Below are positions 61,499 to 64,000 of a stretch of DNA of 64,000 nucleotides, in pieces. Source of the DNA: an uncultured Neglectibacter sp. (GTDB lineage: Bacteria > Bacillota > Clostridia > Oscillospirales > Acutalibacteraceae); contig CAMNSA010000006.1 in assembly GCA_946554335.1 (NCBI GenBank), positions 62,001-126,000 on the forward strand. The letters run 5' to 3'. Below the pieces are notes generated by a model. It was not told where the DNA came from, did not search any database, and saw nothing but the letters and a program-made list of their open reading frames with translations. Both the position numbers and the translations under genes were made by a program. Position 1 is the first letter of the stretch; every line of letters starts with the position of its first letter.

Positions 61499-63114
61499 AA
61501 ATCGTAGTTGTGGATGACGAGTTCTATGCCAGAAAAGCGCTGGTAAAGATGCTCAGAGAGTTTGGAGGAAAATTCCAGGTGGCGGCCGATTTGGAAACCG
61601 GGAAAGAGGCGGTGGAATATATAGAGCAAAATCCCGGAATAGACGCCGTAATCACCGATATTCGTATGCCGGAAATGGACGGCATCAGGCTTGCTGAGTA
61701 TCTTTACCGGAATTATCCGGAAATCCAGGTGATCATCGAAACCGGATATACCGATTTTGAGTATGCCCAGGAGGCAATCCGCTACCATGTCCGGGATTAT
61801 ATTACAAAGCCCATCCATCGGGAAGAACTGGAAACAGCTCTGGATAATATCTGGATGGAAAAGCAAAGTACACAGGGTGCGGTATTCCGCCATGCTCAGG
61901 AAAGTGCGGTGGAATACTCCAAGGAACAGCTCTCCATCCGGGAGCTATACGAAAACTCGGAGCTTCAGAAACAGTTTATGCCAAAATGCTTTGACTGCTT
62001 TGAGACCATGTCTTACCGGATCCTGCTTTTGCAGGTTGAGGGAAAGGAAAACGCAGAGCAGAAGGCCGATCTGAAGGCCGCTCTTGAGCGGCAGGCCGGA
62101 ACAAAGCTTTGCGAGGTATTCTATTTCAGCGGCAACCGGGAATATGTGCTGCTTAGTTTTCTGGAAAAGGATGAGGCAGAAAGCGGAATCCACGATGAAA
62201 TTTCGGATCCCTTGGTTGCCAAGGGATTGCGCAGCTTGGTAAGCTGCGCAAATGCTGTCCTTGATTGGGGAAGCAAAGCGCTGGGTCTCAGCCTCAGCGC
62301 GGCAGTCAGCCGGGAGCATCAGGGAAGAGAAGAGTTTTATGACGCCTATAAAGAGGCAGTGTATGCGATCAATCAACGGCTCCTGCAGGGCTGGAATAAG
62401 GTTTTCACCTGTGAACGCAAGCAGAAGGAGCAGCATATCTCTTCCTTGGACCAGAAGGATGAAGCCGCTTTACGGCAGGCCCTGGGGCGCAGCGACAGCG
62501 AGGGGGCCAAAGAGGTTCTTCTTCGTATTCTGGAGGATCCGGAGCTTTCCCGAAATGAAGATATCTACGAGCTTTACAAGCGGATTATCAGCGTACTGGG
62601 AATTTTCAACCAACAGTACAGACAGTCGGACCACGGGGGAGACGCCCGAATGATGGTGATGTTTTCCAGAAGATATGACCTTTATAATTTCAGACATATG
62701 TCAGAGCTGGAGGACTATCTTCTGGACATGATAAAGCAGCTTTGCAGCCAATCTCAGGAGATCCCCTATAACGGAAGGGATATCATCATAGAGATCACGG
62801 AATACATCAGCCGAAGCTATCAGTATGACATCTCCCTGCAAGACCTGGCTGAAAAGAAGTATTTTATGAATGTATCTTACTTAAGCCGGCTTTTTAAGGC
62901 AAATGTGGGAAAGACCTTCTCCAAATACCTCATTGAATACCGGCTGGAAAAGTCCAGGGAGCTGCTGGAAAAGACCATTTTGAAGGTCAGTGAGATCGCG
63001 GCTCATGTGGGGTACAACGATGTATCCCACTTTATTCAGTCCTTTCGCAAGGTCTATGGCATGACTCCGGAAGAGTATCGTGGAAGCTGCGGGAAAAGAG
63101 AAAAAGACAGGTAA
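61495..63114 (+). CDS. YesN-type AraC response regulator
   Basis: 539 residues, TTG start coupled to the kinase. Receiver domain (about 1-120) with VVVDDE and phosphorylation site D55 in AVITDIRMPEMDG; a middle part of about 300 residues as in large YesN proteins; and a C-terminal AraC double helix-turn-helix (about 435-535) with ISLQDLAEKKYFMNVSYLSRLFK and VSEIAAHVGYNDVSHFIQSFRKVYGMTPEEYR. It is the DNA-binding partner of the kinase and probably activates the ABC/GH31 genes. Confidence 0.95.
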   Translation: MKIVVVDDEFYARKALVKMLREFGGKFQVAADLETGKEAVEYIEQNPGIDAVITDIRMPEMDGIRLAEYLYRNYPEIQVIIETGYTDFEYAQEAIRYHVRDYITKPIHREELETALDNIWMEKQSTQGAVFRHAQESAVEYSKEQLSIRELYENSELQKQFMPKCFDCFETMSYRILLLQVEGKENAEQKADLKAALERQAGTKLCEVFYFSGNREYVLLSFLEKDEAESGIHDEISDPLVAKGLRSLVSCANAVLDWGSKALGLSLSAAVSREHQGREEFYDAYKEAVYAINQRLLQGWNKVFTCERKQKEQHISSLDQKDEAALRQALGRSDSEGAKEVLLRILEDPELSRNEDIYELYKRIISVLGIFNQQYRQSDHGGDARMMVMFSRRYDLYNFRHMSELEDYLLDMIKQLCSQSQEIPYNGRDIIIEITEYISRSYQYDISLQDLAEKKYFMNVSYLSRLFKANVGKTFSKYLIEYRLEKSRELLEKTILKVSEIAAHVGYNDVSHFIQSFRKVYGMTPEEYRGSCGKREKDR

Positions 63115-63210
63115 ATTTTAAAATTGTCAGAAAAATGTAAGAAATGAGGAAGAGGCTGGTTAATAATTGTTGATAGAGTAACAAAAAAGCAGAGGAAAAG
63201 AGGAAGCGCC

Positions 63211-64000
63211 GTGGGTTTTCTGGAATGGCTGAAGATCATTTTTCTGGGGGTCGTAGAGGGAATTACGGAATGGCTGCCCATCAGCAGTACTGGCCATATG
63301 ATCCTAGTGGACGAATTCCTGCACCTGAAGGTGACGGAGCAGTTTATGGATATGTTCCGTTATGTGATCCAGTTGGGGGCCATTTTAGCGGTATTGGTGC
63401 TGTTTTTCCATCGCCTCAATCCTCTTTCTCCCCGAAAGAGCAGGCGGGAGAAGCGAAACACCTGGGGCCTGTGGGGGAAGGTGATCGTCGCCTGTATTCC
63501 CTCCGCCGTGATCGGCCTGCTGCTTAACGACTGGATGGATGAGCACCTGATGAATTATCAGGTGGTGGCGGCCGCTTTGATCGTTTATGGAATTTTGTTC
63601 CTGCTTATTGAGCGCCGCCGCACCGCTGCCCATGCCCGCGCGCTGGACAGCGTGGACGCGCTCTCTTTTCGCACCGCTTTCTTTATCGGTCTGTTCCAGG
63701 TGCTTTCCATTATTCCCGGGACCTCCCGTTCCGGCGCAACTATTTTGGGCGGAATGTTTCTAGGCTGTTCCCGTGGGCTTTCTGCGGAATTTTCCTTTTT
63801 CCTGGCCATTCCCACCATGGTGGGCGTCAGCATTTTGAAGCTGGGAAAATATGCAGTGGAGCAGGTTTCCGCGGGGCTTCCTCTTTTCAGTACCCAGGAG
63901 GCCCTGATCCTGGCTGTGGGAATGGTCACAGCCTTTGTGGTGTCTCTGCTGGTCATCCGGTTCCTGATGGATTTTGTCAGAAAGCACGACTTTAAGGCTT
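63211..64000 (+). CDS. uppP: Undecaprenyl-diphosphatase (UppP/BacA), partial
   Basis: At least 263 residues, open to the window end. GTG start with AGAGGAAG seven bases upstream. BacA signatures: [13 protein letters not shown] near the N-terminus and [19 protein letters not shown] in the second half. It recycles undecaprenyl pyrophosphate for wall synthesis and can give bacitracin tolerance. Several membrane helices. The last part is missing. Confidence 0.95.
   Translation, partial: MGFLEWLKIIFLGVVEGITEWLPISSTGHMILVDEFLHLKVTEQFMDMFRYVIQLGAILAVLVLFFHRLNPLSPRKSRREKRNTWGLWGKVIVACIPSAVIGLLLNDWMDEHLMNYQVVAAALIVYGILFLLIERRRTAAHARALDSVDALSFRTAFFIGLFQVLSIIPGTSRSGATILGGMFLGCSRGLSAEFSFFLAIPTMVGVSILKLGKYAVEQVSAGLPLFSTQEALILAVGMVTAFVVSLLVIRFLMDFVRKHDFKA

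Overview
The window (64 kb, roughly 53-55% GC by eye) looks like chromosomal DNA of a spore-forming, anaerobic, saccharolytic Firmicute of class Clostridia, most likely Oscillospiraceae (clostridial cluster IV). The reasons are an alpha/beta-type small acid-soluble spore protein, a BofC-like protein, a CD1247-type acidic zinc-ribbon protein beside efp, AGGAGG ribosome binding sites, frequent GTG/TTG starts and many short T-tract terminators. The placement below class level is inference. I see no phage, transposase or CRISPR array.

Layout. 1-1.2 kb: 3' end of recD2. 1.3-4.9 kb (minus): a stress-type locus with a 47-aa ORF, an ECF sigma factor fused to a membrane-anchored extracellular domain, and a zinc-ribbon membrane protein, behind an ECF-type promoter. 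5-10.8 kb: MATE exporter, EEP-family phosphohydrolase, SASP, BofC-like protein, class A PBP. 10.9-15.2 kb: aspartate-family operon pheB-hom-thrB-lysC, ending in a hairpin that buries the SD of a 64-aa ORF. 15.3-23.3 kb: methyltransferase, esterase, lacZ, rpsU, yqeG-pepP-efp-CD1247. 23.4-30.8 kb: M3 peptidase, AraC regulator, a long structured leader RNA ending in a terminator, then a sugar operon (class II aldolase, PfkB kinase, FucI-like isomerase, AllA-like cupin). 31-39.5 kb: GH13 amylase-type enzyme, DUF3783 protein, yaaA, monofunctional transglycosylase, rhaBAD, beta-lactamase-fold hydrolase.

39.6-47 kb holds the most unusual locus: a Dlt-like five-gene cassette (adenylation enzyme, GNAT acyltransferase, carrier protein, MBOAT, and a fusion of an SGNH/DltD-like domain with a PgaB/IcaB-like polysaccharide deacetylase) behind a near-consensus promoter and a structured 5' leader. 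It probably loads an amino or other carboxylic acid on a carrier, passes it over the membrane and decorates a surface glycan that the same polypeptide may de-N-acetylate.

47-53.6 kb: tRNA-Asp and tRNA-Thr(GGT), followed by two perfect 183-bp tandem units, each beginning with the 3' end of tRNA-Thr, then a type III restriction-modification pair (res before mod) and a lactonase. This looks like an accessory insertion at a tRNA 3' end. 53.7-63.1 kb: a sugar-uptake locus with YicI-like GH31, ABC binding lipoprotein and two permeases (no ATPase), and a YesM/YesN two-component system. The window ends inside uppP.

Functional theme: import and breakdown of plant and host sugars (galactosides, alpha-xylosides or alpha-glucosides, rhamnose, a second isomerase-kinase-aldolase pathway), cell-wall synthesis (two GT51 proteins, uppP) and surface glycan modification.
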